Source: Futiania mangrovi (lineage in GTDB: Bacteria > Pseudomonadota > Alphaproteobacteria > Futianiales > Futianiaceae). Taken from it: a stretch of DNA of 64,000 nucleotides. The stretch is taken from NCBI RefSeq assembly GCF_024158125.1, contig NZ_JAMZFT010000002.1:434001-498000 (forward strand), given 5' to 3'. This document shows positions 25,143 to 34,235 of the stretch, in pieces. The notes beneath the pieces were generated by a model, which saw nothing but the letters and a program-made list of their open reading frames with translations, was not told where the DNA came from and did not search any database. A program made the translations under genes and the position numbers. Each line of letters begins with the position of its first letter. The first letter of the stretch is position 1.

Positions 25143-26758
25143 TTTCCGCGAGGCTCGCTCATCAGGCCCTTGACGATCGCATAGCAGGCGAGCAGCAGAA
25201 GCGCCGTGAACGGCAGGCCGGTCGAGACCGCGGCGGCCTGCAGGGATCCCAGTCCCCCGCCGAGCAGCAGGGCAATCGCGACCAGGCCCTCGAACACCGC
25301 CCAGAAGACGCGCTGCGGTACCGGCGCGTCGACCTTTCCGCCGGCCGTGATGGTGTCGATCACCAGCGAGCCGGAGTCCGACGAGGTGACGAAGAACACG
25401 ATCACGAGCACGATGCCGATGATCGAGGTGATCATCGCCAGCGGCAGGGCATCGAGCATCACGAAGAGCTTGAGTTCCAGGTCGGCGTCCGCAACGGCTT
25501 GATAACCGTCGTTGACGATCTGGCTGATCGCCGTGCCGCCGAACGCCGTCATCCAGAACACCGAGACGAGCGACGGGATCAGAAGCACGCAGACGATGAA
25601 CTCCCGCACCGTGCGGCCGCGGCTGACGCGCGCGATGAACATGCCGACGAACGGCGACCAGGAAATCCACCACGCCCAGTAGAAGGACGTCCAGCCTTGC
25701 GAGAAGTTCGCGTCCTCACGCCCGAACGGCATCGAGAGCGCTGGCAGATACTCGGCATAAGCTCCCAGGTTGGCGACGAACCCCGTGAGGATCGCGACCG
25801 TCGGGCCGACCAGCACGACGAAGATCAGCAGCAGCGCCGCCAGCACCATGTTGATCTCCGACAGCCGCTTCACGCCGGCGTCGAGGCCCGCAATGACCGA
25901 GAGCAGGGCGACGCCGGTGATGGCGGTGATGAGGACGACCTTCGAGGCGTCCGATACGGGCACGCCGAACAGGAAATTGAGGCCCGAGTTTGCCTGCTCC
26001 GCGCCGAAGCCGAGCGAGGTCGCAAGGCCGAACAGGGTCGCAAAGACGGCGATCGTGTCGATGACGTGGCCGGTCCAGCCCCACACCCGCTCGCCGAAGA
26101 TGGGATAGAAGATCGACCGGACCGACAGAGGCAGGCCCTTGTTGTAGGCGAAGATGGCGAGCGCGAGCGCCACGATCGCGTAGATCGCCCAGGGATGCAG
26201 CCCCCAGTGGAAGATCGTCGCCGCCATGCCGAGGCGTCGCGCCTCGAGCTCGTTGCCGGCGGCGCCCGCCAGCGGTGCCCAGCTGTCGGGCGAACCCGCG
26301 CCCTCGGCGACCGACGAGGTATAGTGGGAGATCGGCTCCGACACGCCGAAGAACATCAGGCCGATGCCCATGCCCGCCGCGAACAGCATGGCGAACCAGC
26401 CGGTGTAGGAATAGTCGGGCGTCGCCTCCGTGCCGCCGATGCGAACCTTGCCGAGCGGCGAGACGATCAGGATCAGGCAGAGCACGACGAAGATGTTCGC
26501 CGACAGCAGGAAGAACCAGTCGAAGGTCGATGTGATGGCAGGCCTGAGCCAGCCGAAGAAGTCCGCCGCTTCCTGTTGCAGGGCGAGTGTGAACACGACG
26601 AACGCGATGATCGTCAGGCCGGAGATCAGGAAGACCGGGTTGTGGATGTCGAGCCCGAACGGCCCGATCTGCGTCTGGATGTTGTCCTGGCCGACCTCGT
26701 AGTCGGTCTCGATGACGGCAGCCTGCCCTTCCGGGGTAAGGTCCGGTGTATCGGTCAT
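25139..26758 (-). CDS. BCCT-family (betaine/choline/carnitine/DMSP) transporter
   Basis: 539 residues with about twelve hydrophobic helices. Family signatures: GMGIGLMFFGVSEPISHY near residue 132 and the aromatic substrate helix FYWAWWISWSPFVGMFIARVSRGRTVREF near residue 355. It imports quaternary ammonium or sulfonium compounds with Na+ or H+, for osmoprotection or as nutrients. The aromatic box W-x-x-S-F-Y-W-A-W-W is intact. The start at 26758 gives a normal-length cytoplasmic N-terminus; a longer frame to 27148 overlaps the USP gene in another frame. About 80 bases downstream of the USP gene and probably co-transcribed with it. Confidence 0.94.
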   Translation of the reverse strand: MTDTPDLTPEGQAAVIETDYEVGQDNIQTQIGPFGLDIHNPVFLISGLTIIAFVVFTLALQQEAADFFGWLRPAITSTFDWFFLLSANIFVVLCLILIVSPLGKVRIGGTEATPDYSYTGWFAMLFAAGMGIGLMFFGVSEPISHYTSSVAEGAGSPDSWAPLAGAAGNELEARRLGMAATIFHWGLHPWAIYAIVALALAIFAYNKGLPLSVRSIFYPIFGERVWGWTGHVIDTIAVFATLFGLATSLGFGAEQANSGLNFLFGVPVSDASKVVLITAITGVALLSVIAGLDAGVKRLSEINMVLAALLLIFVVLVGPTVAILTGFVANLGAYAEYLPALSMPFGREDANFSQGWTSFYWAWWISWSPFVGMFIARVSRGRTVREFIVCVLLIPSLVSVFWMTAFGGTAISQIVNDGYQAVADADLELKLFVMLDALPLAMITSIIGIVLVIVFFVTSSDSGSLVIDTITAGGKVDAPVPQRVFWAVFEGLVAIALLLGGGLGSLQAAAVSTGLPFTALLLLACYAIVKGLMSEPRGK

Positions 26759-26838
26759 GGGTTTGTCCTCATGTCTGGCGCGCAGATGCCATTGCCGCCG
26801 GGCTCGGCTTGCCGGAGCGCGGGGCGCTGGCGCGCGGA

Positions 26839-27252
26839 TCAGCGGATCACGAATACGGAGCAGCCCGCGTGGGCGGCGAGGTAACCCGCGTTCGACGCGA
26901 AGATGTGATCCGGGACGCCTGGGATGTGCGAGGCCATGACCACGAGATCGGCGTCCAGTTCCTCGATCGCGCCCATCAGGGTCTTGTCGAGGTCGATCGC
27001 CGGGTCGTGGCTGGTGTAGGCCTTCGTCTCGATCTCGATGCCCCGCTGCTTCGACTGATCGGTGCCGAACGCGGCAAGCCTGCTGGCATATTCCGCCGGC
27101 GTATGCGCGACCGGGCTTGCCGCGGCCGCAGTCACGCCGACCAGGCACATCGGGATGTCATAATGTTTGGCAAGATCGGCTGCTGTATTGAGTGCCTTAT
27201 CCAGGCTCTCAATGTGTGTCAGGTCCACGGGGACCATAATTCTTCGGTACAT
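26839..27252 (-). CDS. Universal stress protein (UspA family)
   Basis: 137 residues of one Usp domain: MYRRIMVPVDLT at the start, MASHIPGVPDHIFASNAGYLAAHAGCSVFVIR at the end. The ATP-binding G-2x-G-9x-G-S/T loop is not canonical, so nucleotide binding is uncertain. Its place just upstream of the BCCT gene parallels TeaD, the Usp subunit that regulates the ectoine TRAP transporter. A regulatory role on this transporter is therefore inferred. A GGGAGG SD precedes the ATG. Confidence 0.92.
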   Translation of the reverse strand: MYRRIMVPVDLTHIESLDKALNTAADLAKHYDIPMCLVGVTAAAASPVAHTPAEYASRLAAFGTDQSKQRGIEIETKAYTSHDPAIDLDKTLMGAIEELDADLVVMASHIPGVPDHIFASNAGYLAAHAGCSVFVIR

Positions 27253-27398
27253 AACCCCAACCCCTCCCGTTCCAATATGGATTGGTCATCCTGTCCTTTG
27301 CCTCTGGATGACCTGACCCTATTAGACGGTTGCGGGCCGGGGCAACCCCGCGAGCCCGACAATTCAGGGACATTTACCGACGAGAACTTGCTCAGAGC

Positions 27399-28019
27399 CT
27401 AGCTGAGAGGCGGCATGACGTGGCGGGCGAAGCCCGGCCGGTCCGTCAGGCGTGCGTACCAGGCCTCGAGTTTCGGCAATCGGGGTCGTGGAACGTCGAG
27501 CGCAACGAAGCGGTGCATCACCGGCCCCAGTGCGATGTCGGCGATGGTCAGGCCGGTACCGGCCACGAAGGGGCCGTCGCCGAAAGCGCCCTCCAGCAGT
27601 TCAAGTGCCTGCGCGGCGCCCGACATGGCGGCGGCGACGGCTGCCTTGTCGCGCTTTTCGGGCGGCGTGCGGACCACCTGCAGGATCAGGGTGCGCTGGT
27701 GGGGCTGGACCGTGGACAACTGCCAGTCCATCCACTTGTCGGCAGCGGCGCGCACGCCCGGATCCTCCGGCCAGAGCGACCCGGCGCCATAACGGGCCGC
27801 GAGGTAGCGCACGACCGCGTTCGACTCCCAGACCGTCACGTCGCCGTCCTGAAGCGTTGGTACGAGGCCGTTCGGATTCATTGCCCGGTACTCGGGCGTA
27901 TCGGTTCCGCCATAGGGGCCGCCCACGTCGTGACGCACGATCTCCAGCCCCAGTTCCTCGCAGGTCCAGAGGACCTTCTGCACATTGATCGAATTGGCCC
28001 GTCCCCAAAGCGTGATCAT
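27399..28019 (-). CDS. Glutathione S-transferase
   Basis: 206 residues. An N-terminal thioredoxin-like domain (ITLWGRANSINVQKVLWTCEELGL; NPNGLVPTLQDGD; WESNAVVRYLAARYG with the gamma-glutamyl-binding Ser) is followed by an all-helical domain with GLTIADIALGP. This fits the theta/beta-like bacterial GSTs. The start at 28019 is set by the first strand and a GAGGGA SD. Substrate unknown. The stop is TAG and sits in a small CTCAG/CTGAG hairpin. Confidence 0.92.
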   Translation of the reverse strand: MITLWGRANSINVQKVLWTCEELGLEIVRHDVGGPYGGTDTPEYRAMNPNGLVPTLQDGDVTVWESNAVVRYLAARYGAGSLWPEDPGVRAAADKWMDWQLSTVQPHQRTLILQVVRTPPEKRDKAAVAAAMSGAAQALELLEGAFGDGPFVAGTGLTIADIALGPVMHRFVALDVPRPRLPKLEAWYARLTDRPGFARHVMPPLS

Positions 28020-28228
28020 CGCCGCTGCTCCCTCGTTTTCCGGCTTTGCGGCGGAGAGTAGCACCTCTGGCCCTCTCCCGGGCAAGGGGCTCGACTACCC
28101 TTCCGCGGTCCGCATCGTGAAACCCGCAATGGTTGAATATGGTTTGACTCGAAAAAACCTATGCGCGTACGAGGAGAGGCCGCGGTCGTACAACCGGCGG
28201 CGTCTGGACAAAGGGGGACAAGGGGAAC

Positions 28229-28537
28229 ATGGAAGCCATTCTTCCGATCATCATTCAGCTCGTCACCGGCGCGGTGGGCGGGAACGCCATCGGCGGTGCG
28301 ATCCGCGAGCAGGCACTCGGCATCCTCGGGCGCACCATCGCCGGTGCCGCGGGCGGCGTCGGGGGCGGCTCCCTGCTCGCGATGCTGGCGGGCGGCGGGG
28401 CGGACCCGACGGGCGGTCAGCTTGCCGCGCTTCTGGGCGGTTTCGGCGGCGACCTGGCGGGCGGCGCGGCTGGCGGGGGCCTGCTCGTTGGCATCCTCGG
28501 CACCGTCGTCAAGGCGATGAAGGGCCAGCAGGCCTGA
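28229..28537 (+). CDS. Glycine-zipper hydrophobic small protein
   Basis: 102 residues, more than a quarter glycine, with repeated GxxxG and GG pairs (GAVGGNAIGGAI, GAAGGVGGGSLLAMLAGGG, GGFGGDLAGGAAGGGLLVGILG). No signal-peptide cleavage site or known domain. The pattern suggests membrane insertion through glycine zippers. A purine-rich SD (GGGGGACAAGGGG) precedes the ATG, and a TTGACT near 28144 could be a -35. Divergent from the GST gene. Small genes of this kind occur in alphaproteobacteria, but I know of no assigned function. Confidence 0.65.
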   Translation: MEAILPIIIQLVTGAVGGNAIGGAIREQALGILGRTIAGAAGGVGGGSLLAMLAGGGADPTGGQLAALLGGFGGDLAGGAAGGGLLVGILGTVVKAMKGQQA

Positions 28538-28656
28538 TCCGTCATCTTGCCGCTGGACAGGGGGCGGCACGCCGCGCTCTCCTGACCGGGCTGTGCGCGG
28601 GCACCGGGGGCGGCTGACGCCCCCGCGGCCCGCCGCACCTCGGGAGCGGCGATGCA

Positions 28657-29535
28657 ATGCGACTGACCTTGCTCGGAACGGGCTGCCCCGTCGTCAGCCT
28701 CGACAGGTACGGACCGGCCACGCTGGTCCGTACCGATCGCGCCGCGGTCCTGGTGGACTGCGGCTCCGGCGTGACCCAGCGCCTCGTCGCAGCAGGCTGT
28801 CCGGGGCGCGATCTCGACGCGGTGCTGCTGACGCACCTTCACTCCGACCACCTGGTCGATCTCTACCAGCTCATCGTCTCGTCCTGGCACCAGGGGCGGG
28901 ACCGGCCGCAGCGGGTCTTCGGCCCGCCCGGCACGCGCGCCTATGTGACGGGCCTCATGGACCTCTGGGCGGCCGAGCGTGCGCAGCGCATCGCGCACGA
29001 GGCGCGCCCCTCGACCCGCGGTCTCGAGGTGGAGGTGACGGAAATCGCCGACGGCTGGACGCTCGACCTCGACGGGCTGGAGATCGCCGGTTTCGCCGTC
29101 GACCACAGGCCGGTGCGCCATGCGTTCGGATTTTCCTTCGCGCACGGGGGGAAACGCCTCGTCGTCTCCGGCGACACGCGCCCCTGCCCGGCGCTGGAGG
29201 CTGCGGCCCAGGGCGCCGACCTGCTGGTCAACGAGGTCTTCATCCACCGCGAGATGCCGGTCGTGCCGGGCGTCCGCTCCGCCGAGACGGTTGCGAACGT
29301 CGGTGCCTATCACACCGCCTCGACCGAGGTGGGCAAGCTTGCCGAGCGCGCCGGCGTCCGGCTCCTGGCGCTCACCCACTTCGTGCCGCCCGACTGCGAC
29401 GGACAGGCGCTGCTGGCCGAGGTGGCGGCAGATTTCCGCGGCCCCGTGGTGGTGGGTGAGGACCTGATGACCTTCGACCTCGCGGGCGGCACCCTGTCCT
29501 ACGGGCGTGCGGTGCTGAGCCTTCCGGGCACTTGA
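28657..29535 (+). CDS. Metallo-beta-lactamase-fold hydrolase, RNase Z-like
   Basis: 292 residues. The zinc motif T-HLHSDH (H60, H62, D64, H65) is intact; the third-ligand Asp is in VVSGDTRP near residue 172 and the last His in LALTHFVPPDCDG near residue 247. The layout is that of ribonuclease Z / arylsulfatase-like MBL proteins but without the long exosite arm of true tRNase Z. A general phosphodiesterase or ester hydrolase role is likely; the substrate is open. Confidence 0.87.
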   Translation: MRLTLLGTGCPVVSLDRYGPATLVRTDRAAVLVDCGSGVTQRLVAAGCPGRDLDAVLLTHLHSDHLVDLYQLIVSSWHQGRDRPQRVFGPPGTRAYVTGLMDLWAAERAQRIAHEARPSTRGLEVEVTEIADGWTLDLDGLEIAGFAVDHRPVRHAFGFSFAHGGKRLVVSGDTRPCPALEAAAQGADLLVNEVFIHREMPVVPGVRSAETVANVGAYHTASTEVGKLAERAGVRLLALTHFVPPDCDGQALLAEVAADFRGPVVVGEDLMTFDLAGGTLSYGRAVLSLPGT

Positions 29536-29605
29536 CCCCCGCGCGCCGCCGCCCTCTCATGGCGCGCAATGGACAACACCGGACATGTCGGGGAGGGAAC
29601 GCCGC

Positions 29606-31057
29606 ATGACATCGCCGCAGGTGGTCTTCACGGGGCCGGAATTGTGCCGGCTGACGGCGGTGGAGGTCGTGAACCTGCTGCGCAAGGGCGAGGTAACGCC
29701 CTCGGAGCTGGTCGAGGCGTCGCTCGCCCGGATCGCGGCGGTGGAGCCTGCGGTCAACGCCATCCCGACGGTCTGCGGGGACCGCGCGCGGGAGCAGATC
29801 GGGGGGCTAATCGCGCTGCGCCGGAAGAACGGCGATGCTCCCGGTTGGCTCGGCGGACTGCCCATCGCGATCAAGGACCTGACGCCGGTCAAGGGCGTGC
29901 GCACCACCTGGGGCACGCCGGGCCTCAAGGACTTCGCGCCCGACGCGAGCGATCCGCTGGTGGAGCGCCTCGAGGCCATGGGCGGCCTCGTCATGGGCAA
30001 GACCAACACGCCGGAGATGGGCGCGGGCGGCAACACCTTCAACGCGGTCTTCGGCATGACGCGGAACCCGTGGGACACGAGCCGCAACGCCGGCGGCTCG
30101 TCGGGCGGGGCGGCGGTCTCGCTCGCCACAGGGGAAGTTTGGCTCAGCCACGGCTCGGACCTGGCGGGTTCGCTCCGCACGCCGGCGGCCTATTGCGGGG
30201 TTGTGGGCCTGCGCCCGACCCCGGGCCGGGCGGGCGGTGGGCCTGCGGCCATTGCCTTCAGCACGGAGGGCGTGCAGGGGCCGATGGCGCGTACCGTTCT
30301 CGACACGGCACTCTTCCTCGACGCCATGTCCGGCTTCGATCCGCGTTTGCCCTTGTCCATCGAGGCCCCGGCGACACCGTTCCAGGATGCGGTCGCGCGC
30401 GCGACGCCGAAGGTGCGGATCGCCTATGCGCCGGATCTCAAGGGGTTCGCCCCCGTCGAGGCGGAAATCGAGGAGGTCATGCGCGGCGCGCTGAGGGCGG
30501 TCGAAGGCCTGGGCGCGACGGTCGAGGAAGCGTGTCCGGACCTGACCGGCCTTTACGACACCTACATCACCTTGCGCGCCATGGCCTGGGCCGCCAATGC
30601 CGGCCGGCTGCCAGATGAGGTGCAGCGCCAGTACAAGCGCACGCTTTCAGAAAACATCGACCTCGGCCGGCGTCTGACCGCCGAGCAGATCTACGACGCG
30701 CAGCGCAACCGGTCGGTGCTCTACCGCGCCATGCAGACCTTTCTCGAGGGCTACGACGTTCTGGCCTGCGCCGTGGTCGGCCTCAAGCCCGGTCCTGTGG
30801 AGGAGGAGTACCCCGCGACGGTCGCGGGCAAGCCCGTCGCGGACTATGTCGACTGGCTGCGCTTTTCCTTCCTCGCGACGACCACGGCGCTACCGGCGAT
30901 CTCGGTGCCCGCCGGGTTCACCGCGGACGGTCTGCCGGTCGGCCTGCAGCTCATCGGTCCGCCGCGCGGCGAGGCCAAGGTGCTCGCCGTGGCGAAGATT
31001 ATCGAGGAAGCGGTGGGACTTTCCTCCCGCCTTCCCATCGACCCGATCATCCGCTAA
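29606..31057 (+). CDS. Amidase-signature enzyme
   Basis: 483 residues. The Ser-cisSer-Lys triad is readable: Lys90 (LPIAIKDLTPVKG), cis-Ser165 (NAGGSSGGAA) and nucleophile Ser189 (GSDLAGSLRTPAAYCG). It hydrolyses a carboxamide to the acid and ammonia. ATG 29606 is chosen for its GGAGG SD; a start at 29585 is possible. It lies 58 bases upstream of malonyl-CoA synthetase on the same strand. Malonamidase E2 of Bradyrhizobium belongs to this family, so malonamate is a reasonable candidate substrate (inference from context, not from residues). Confidence 0.9.
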   Translation: MTSPQVVFTGPELCRLTAVEVVNLLRKGEVTPSELVEASLARIAAVEPAVNAIPTVCGDRAREQIGGLIALRRKNGDAPGWLGGLPIAIKDLTPVKGVRTTWGTPGLKDFAPDASDPLVERLEAMGGLVMGKTNTPEMGAGGNTFNAVFGMTRNPWDTSRNAGGSSGGAAVSLATGEVWLSHGSDLAGSLRTPAAYCGVVGLRPTPGRAGGGPAAIAFSTEGVQGPMARTVLDTALFLDAMSGFDPRLPLSIEAPATPFQDAVARATPKVRIAYAPDLKGFAPVEAEIEEVMRGALRAVEGLGATVEEACPDLTGLYDTYITLRAMAWAANAGRLPDEVQRQYKRTLSENIDLGRRLTAEQIYDAQRNRSVLYRAMQTFLEGYDVLACAVVGLKPGPVEEEYPATVAGKPVADYVDWLRFSFLATTTALPAISVPAGFTADGLPVGLQLIGPPRGEAKVLAVAKIIEEAVGLSSRLPIDPIIR

Positions 31058-31115
31058 GGCCGGGCACCGGCCCTGCAAGACGCCTCACACAAGAGCAAGA
31101 AGGAGCGGCCACTCC

Positions 31116-32633
31116 ATGGCGAATGTTCTCTACGATGCGCTGTTCCGTCCCCATGAAGGCAGCGATGCGACATTCCTCATCCTGCCGGATGGGCGGACGG
31201 TCAGCTATGGCGCGTTCCTGAAGACGGCGGGGCGCTTCGCCCATGCCTTGCGCGCCTCCGGCGTCGGCGTCGGGGACCGGGTGGCGGTGCAGGTGAAGAA
31301 GTCGCCCGAGGCGCTCGCCCTCTATGCCGCCTGCGTGGCGGCTGGCGCGATCTTCCTGCCGCTCAACACCGCCTACACGGCGGCGGAGGTCGAGTATTTC
31401 GTGACCGACGCGCAGGCCCGCGCGCTCGTCTGCGACAGCGGCGCGGCTAGCGCGCTCAAGCCAGTTGCCGAGGGGGCAGGCGCCCGCCTTCTGACGCTCG
31501 ACGCCGACGGGTCCGGCACGCTCTCAGACCTCGCCGCGGGCCAGCCCGGCAGCTTCGATGCCGTGGAGCGGGGGCCGGACGACCTCGCGGCCTTCCTCTA
31601 CACCTCCGGCACGACGGGACGGTCGAAGGGCGCGATGCTCACCCACGACAACCTGCTGTCGAACGCGGTGTCGCTGGTCGACTATTGGCGCTTCACGGGC
31701 GAGGACGTGCTGCTGCACGCGCTGCCGATATTCCACACGCACGGGCTCTTCGTCGGCACCAACATCATGCTGCTGGTGGGCGGCAGGATGATCTTCCTGC
31801 CGGGGCCCGACGTCGACGCGCTGATCGCACACTTGCCGCAGGCGACCGCGATGATGGGCGTGCCGACCTTCTACACGCGCCTTCTGGCCGATCCGCGCCT
31901 GACGAAGGACCTCGTCGCGCACATGCGCGTCTTCATCTCCGGCAGTGCGCCGCTGCTCGCGGAGACGCACGTGGAGTTCGAGACCCGCACCGGACACCGG
32001 ATCCTCGAACGCTACGGCATGACCGAAACCAACATGAACACATCGAACCCCTATGAGGGAGAGCGGCGCGCGGGCACCGTCGGATTCCCGCTGCCGGGCG
32101 TGGAGCTGCGCATCTGCGATCCCGAGACGGGGAGCCAAGTGCCCCAGGGCGAGATCGGCGTGATCGAGGTGAAGGGCCGCAACGTCTTCAAGGGCTATTG
32201 GGGCATGCCGGAGAAGACCGCGGCGGAGTTTCGCGCCGACGGCTTCTTCATCACCGGGGACCTCGCGCGAATCGACGAGGACGGCTATGTCCACATCGTC
32301 GGCCGGGCCAAGGACCTCATCATCTCCGGCGGATACAACATCTATCCGAAGGAGGTGGAACTGGCGCTCGACGAGGAGGAGGGCGTCCTCGAATCCGCCG
32401 TGATCGGTGTGCCGCATCCGGATTTCGGAGAGGGCGTCGTGGGCGTCGTCGTGCCGCGCGCGGGCGCCCGGCTCGACGAGGAGCGGCTGCGCGCGTCTCT
32501 CGGTGGCAAGCTCGCCAGATTCAAGCAGCCCAAGCGCATCTTCGTGGTCGACGAACTGCCGCGCAACACCATGGGCAAGGTGCAGAAGAATGCGCTGCGC
32601 GACCGCTTCAAGGATATCTTCAAGGCCGCGTGA
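31116..32633 (+). CDS. matB: Malonyl-CoA synthetase (AMP-forming)
   Basis: 505 residues of the ANL adenylate-forming superfamily. The P-loop is LYTSGTTGRSKG (161-172), followed by ERYGMTETNMNTSNPYEGERRAGTVGFPLPG, GDLARIDEDGYVHIVGRAKDLIISGGYNIYPKEVE, and the C-terminal catalytic Lys in PRNTMGKVQKN. The MTETNMNTSNP stretch is characteristic of MatB, which makes malonyl-CoA from malonate, CoA and ATP. An AAGGAG SD precedes the start. It is convergent with malonyl-CoA decarboxylase, supporting the assignment. Confidence 0.92.
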   Translation: MANVLYDALFRPHEGSDATFLILPDGRTVSYGAFLKTAGRFAHALRASGVGVGDRVAVQVKKSPEALALYAACVAAGAIFLPLNTAYTAAEVEYFVTDAQARALVCDSGAASALKPVAEGAGARLLTLDADGSGTLSDLAAGQPGSFDAVERGPDDLAAFLYTSGTTGRSKGAMLTHDNLLSNAVSLVDYWRFTGEDVLLHALPIFHTHGLFVGTNIMLLVGGRMIFLPGPDVDALIAHLPQATAMMGVPTFYTRLLADPRLTKDLVAHMRVFISGSAPLLAETHVEFETRTGHRILERYGMTETNMNTSNPYEGERRAGTVGFPLPGVELRICDPETGSQVPQGEIGVIEVKGRNVFKGYWGMPEKTAAEFRADGFFITGDLARIDEDGYVHIVGRAKDLIISGGYNIYPKEVELALDEEEGVLESAVIGVPHPDFGEGVVGVVVPRAGARLDEERLRASLGGKLARFKQPKRIFVVDELPRNTMGKVQKNALRDRFKDIFKAA

Positions 32634-32664
32634 CGCGGCGCGTGCAAGAGGAGCAGGGACAGGG

Positions 32665-32685
32665 GTAGGGCTGGGGCGGCCCTAC
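32665..32685 (-). repeat. GTAGGGC/GCCCTAC hairpin containing the malonyl-CoA decarboxylase stop
   Basis: Arms GTAGGGC (32665-32671) and GCCCTAC (32679-32685) with a 7-base loop, between convergent matB and matA. The TAG stop of the minus-strand gene is in the second arm, as at 25123-25142. No T-run. Confidence 0.5.
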
Positions 32686-34046
32686 TCCTGCGCCGTTGCT
32701 GTCTTGCGCAGCGAAAGCGCCTTGAGGTGCCTTGCGATGGCAGGGGCCGCCACCACCTCGCCCTTGTTGGCGAAGATCTCGTGGTTGCGCTCTATGTCCT
32801 TCAGATCGTACAGATAATTTACCATCAGGCCGTGCGATTGCCGGCGTCCCTTCTCCGACAGGTCGGCGCGCCAGTTGATCCGTTCGAGACGTGCGCCATT
32901 GCCGAGGTGGAAGCGCGCGACCGGGTCGATCACCTTGCCGGTAGGGCTGCGCGCGACGAGGAAATAGTGCGAGGCGAGCGCCTGGAGGGCGGGTTTCATT
33001 TCCTTGTCGGCGGCGGGGTCGTCGATCCAGTCGCCTCCCGAGAGGCGTGGAAGGATATCGGCTGCACGCGGCAGGGCGCGCACCGCCTCGCCGCCCTTCG
33101 CGATCTCGCCGTCCAGCCAGCGGCGGAAGCCCGGGACGGGGGAAAGCGTGGCAAAGGTCTTGAGGCTCGGAAACTCCCGCGACAGGTCCTCGACCACCTG
33201 CTTGATGAGGAAATTGCCGAAGGAAATGCCGCGCAGGCCCACCTGCGTGTTCGAGATCGAGTAGAAGATCGCGGTCGTGGCGTGCCCGCCGTCCACCGTC
33301 TCCCGGTCGGTGGCGAGCACGGGTGCGATGGCGTCTGCCATCTCGTCCATCAGGGCCACCTGAACGAAGATCAGCGGCTCGTCGGCCAGCGCCGGGTGGA
33401 AGAAGGCATAGAGCCGCCGGTCGGGCATGTCGATCCGGCGCTTCAGGTCGTCCCAGCCCTGGATCTCGTGCACCGCCTCGTAGCGGATGATCTTTTCCAG
33501 GATCGAGGCGGGCGTATCCCAGTCCATGCGCCTCAGCGTCAGGAAGCCCCGGTTGAACCAGGATGTGAACAGGTACTGGAAGTCGGCGTCGACGGGGTGG
33601 AGGTCGGGCCGGTCGCGCAGGACGGCCAGCAGATCCTCGCGCATGGAGACAAGGGCGGCGGTCCCGCCCGGCGCGAGATTGAGCCGGCGGATCAGCTCGA
33701 GGCGCCGCGGCTCCGACGCGCGTTGCAGCGCGGCTTCGGCCTGTGCGTCGGGACCGTCCGCTGCGAGAAAGCCCTCCGCTGCCGCTGCCAGCCGCTCCCG
33801 GTCGGGGCCGAAGCGCTCGGCGAGCGTCGCGAAGAAGGCCGTGCGCGCCTCCCCTGTCAGCGTGCCATAGCCGCGCAGCACCTCTTGCGCGATGGCGACG
33901 CCCGAGGCCTCGCCCCGGCCCGACAGCAGCGCCTCCGCCAGCTCGACAAGCTGGTCGTGCGTGACGCTCTTGCGGCCCGTGACATCGGCCAGCCAGCGGC
34001 GCCCGTCGCTGAAGGCGCCCAGAAGGTCGCGCAGGAAGGAATTCAT
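32682..34046 (-). CDS. matA: Malonyl-CoA decarboxylase
   Basis: 454 residues. Family marks: an N-terminal helical domain, then FLTLRRMDWDTPASILEKIIRYEAVHEI, RLYAFFHPALADEPLIFVQVAL, TAIFYSISNTQVGLRGISFGNFLIKQV and FATLSPVPGFRRWL, the latter near the active-site Ser/His in known structures. It converts malonyl-CoA to acetyl-CoA and CO2 and, with MatB, allows growth on malonate. The start at 34046 is set by the conserved N-terminus; upstream frame to 34163 is not conserved-looking. Confidence 0.95.
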   Translation of the reverse strand: MNSFLRDLLGAFSDGRRWLADVTGRKSVTHDQLVELAEALLSGRGEASGVAIAQEVLRGYGTLTGEARTAFFATLAERFGPDRERLAAAAEGFLAADGPDAQAEAALQRASEPRRLELIRRLNLAPGGTAALVSMREDLLAVLRDRPDLHPVDADFQYLFTSWFNRGFLTLRRMDWDTPASILEKIIRYEAVHEIQGWDDLKRRIDMPDRRLYAFFHPALADEPLIFVQVALMDEMADAIAPVLATDRETVDGGHATTAIFYSISNTQVGLRGISFGNFLIKQVVEDLSREFPSLKTFATLSPVPGFRRWLDGEIAKGGEAVRALPRAADILPRLSGGDWIDDPAADKEMKPALQALASHYFLVARSPTGKVIDPVARFHLGNGARLERINWRADLSEKGRRQSHGLMVNYLYDLKDIERNHEIFANKGEVVAAPAIARHLKALSLRKTATAQE

Positions 34047-34235
34047 CGGCTTCGCCTCTTCCCGGTGTCTTGGGGCGGCGGACGCGAAGGACACTGGCCC
34101 ACCCATGTCAGGATGTCCGAACGGCCCGGACCGCGAAAGCCCGGGTCGTTTCGGATCCCCCACATGCGCCGGACATGAGAAGGCCGGCGGGGACGTGCAA
34201 GCCCCGGCCGGCCTGTTTGCCGTACTTGGCCTGCG

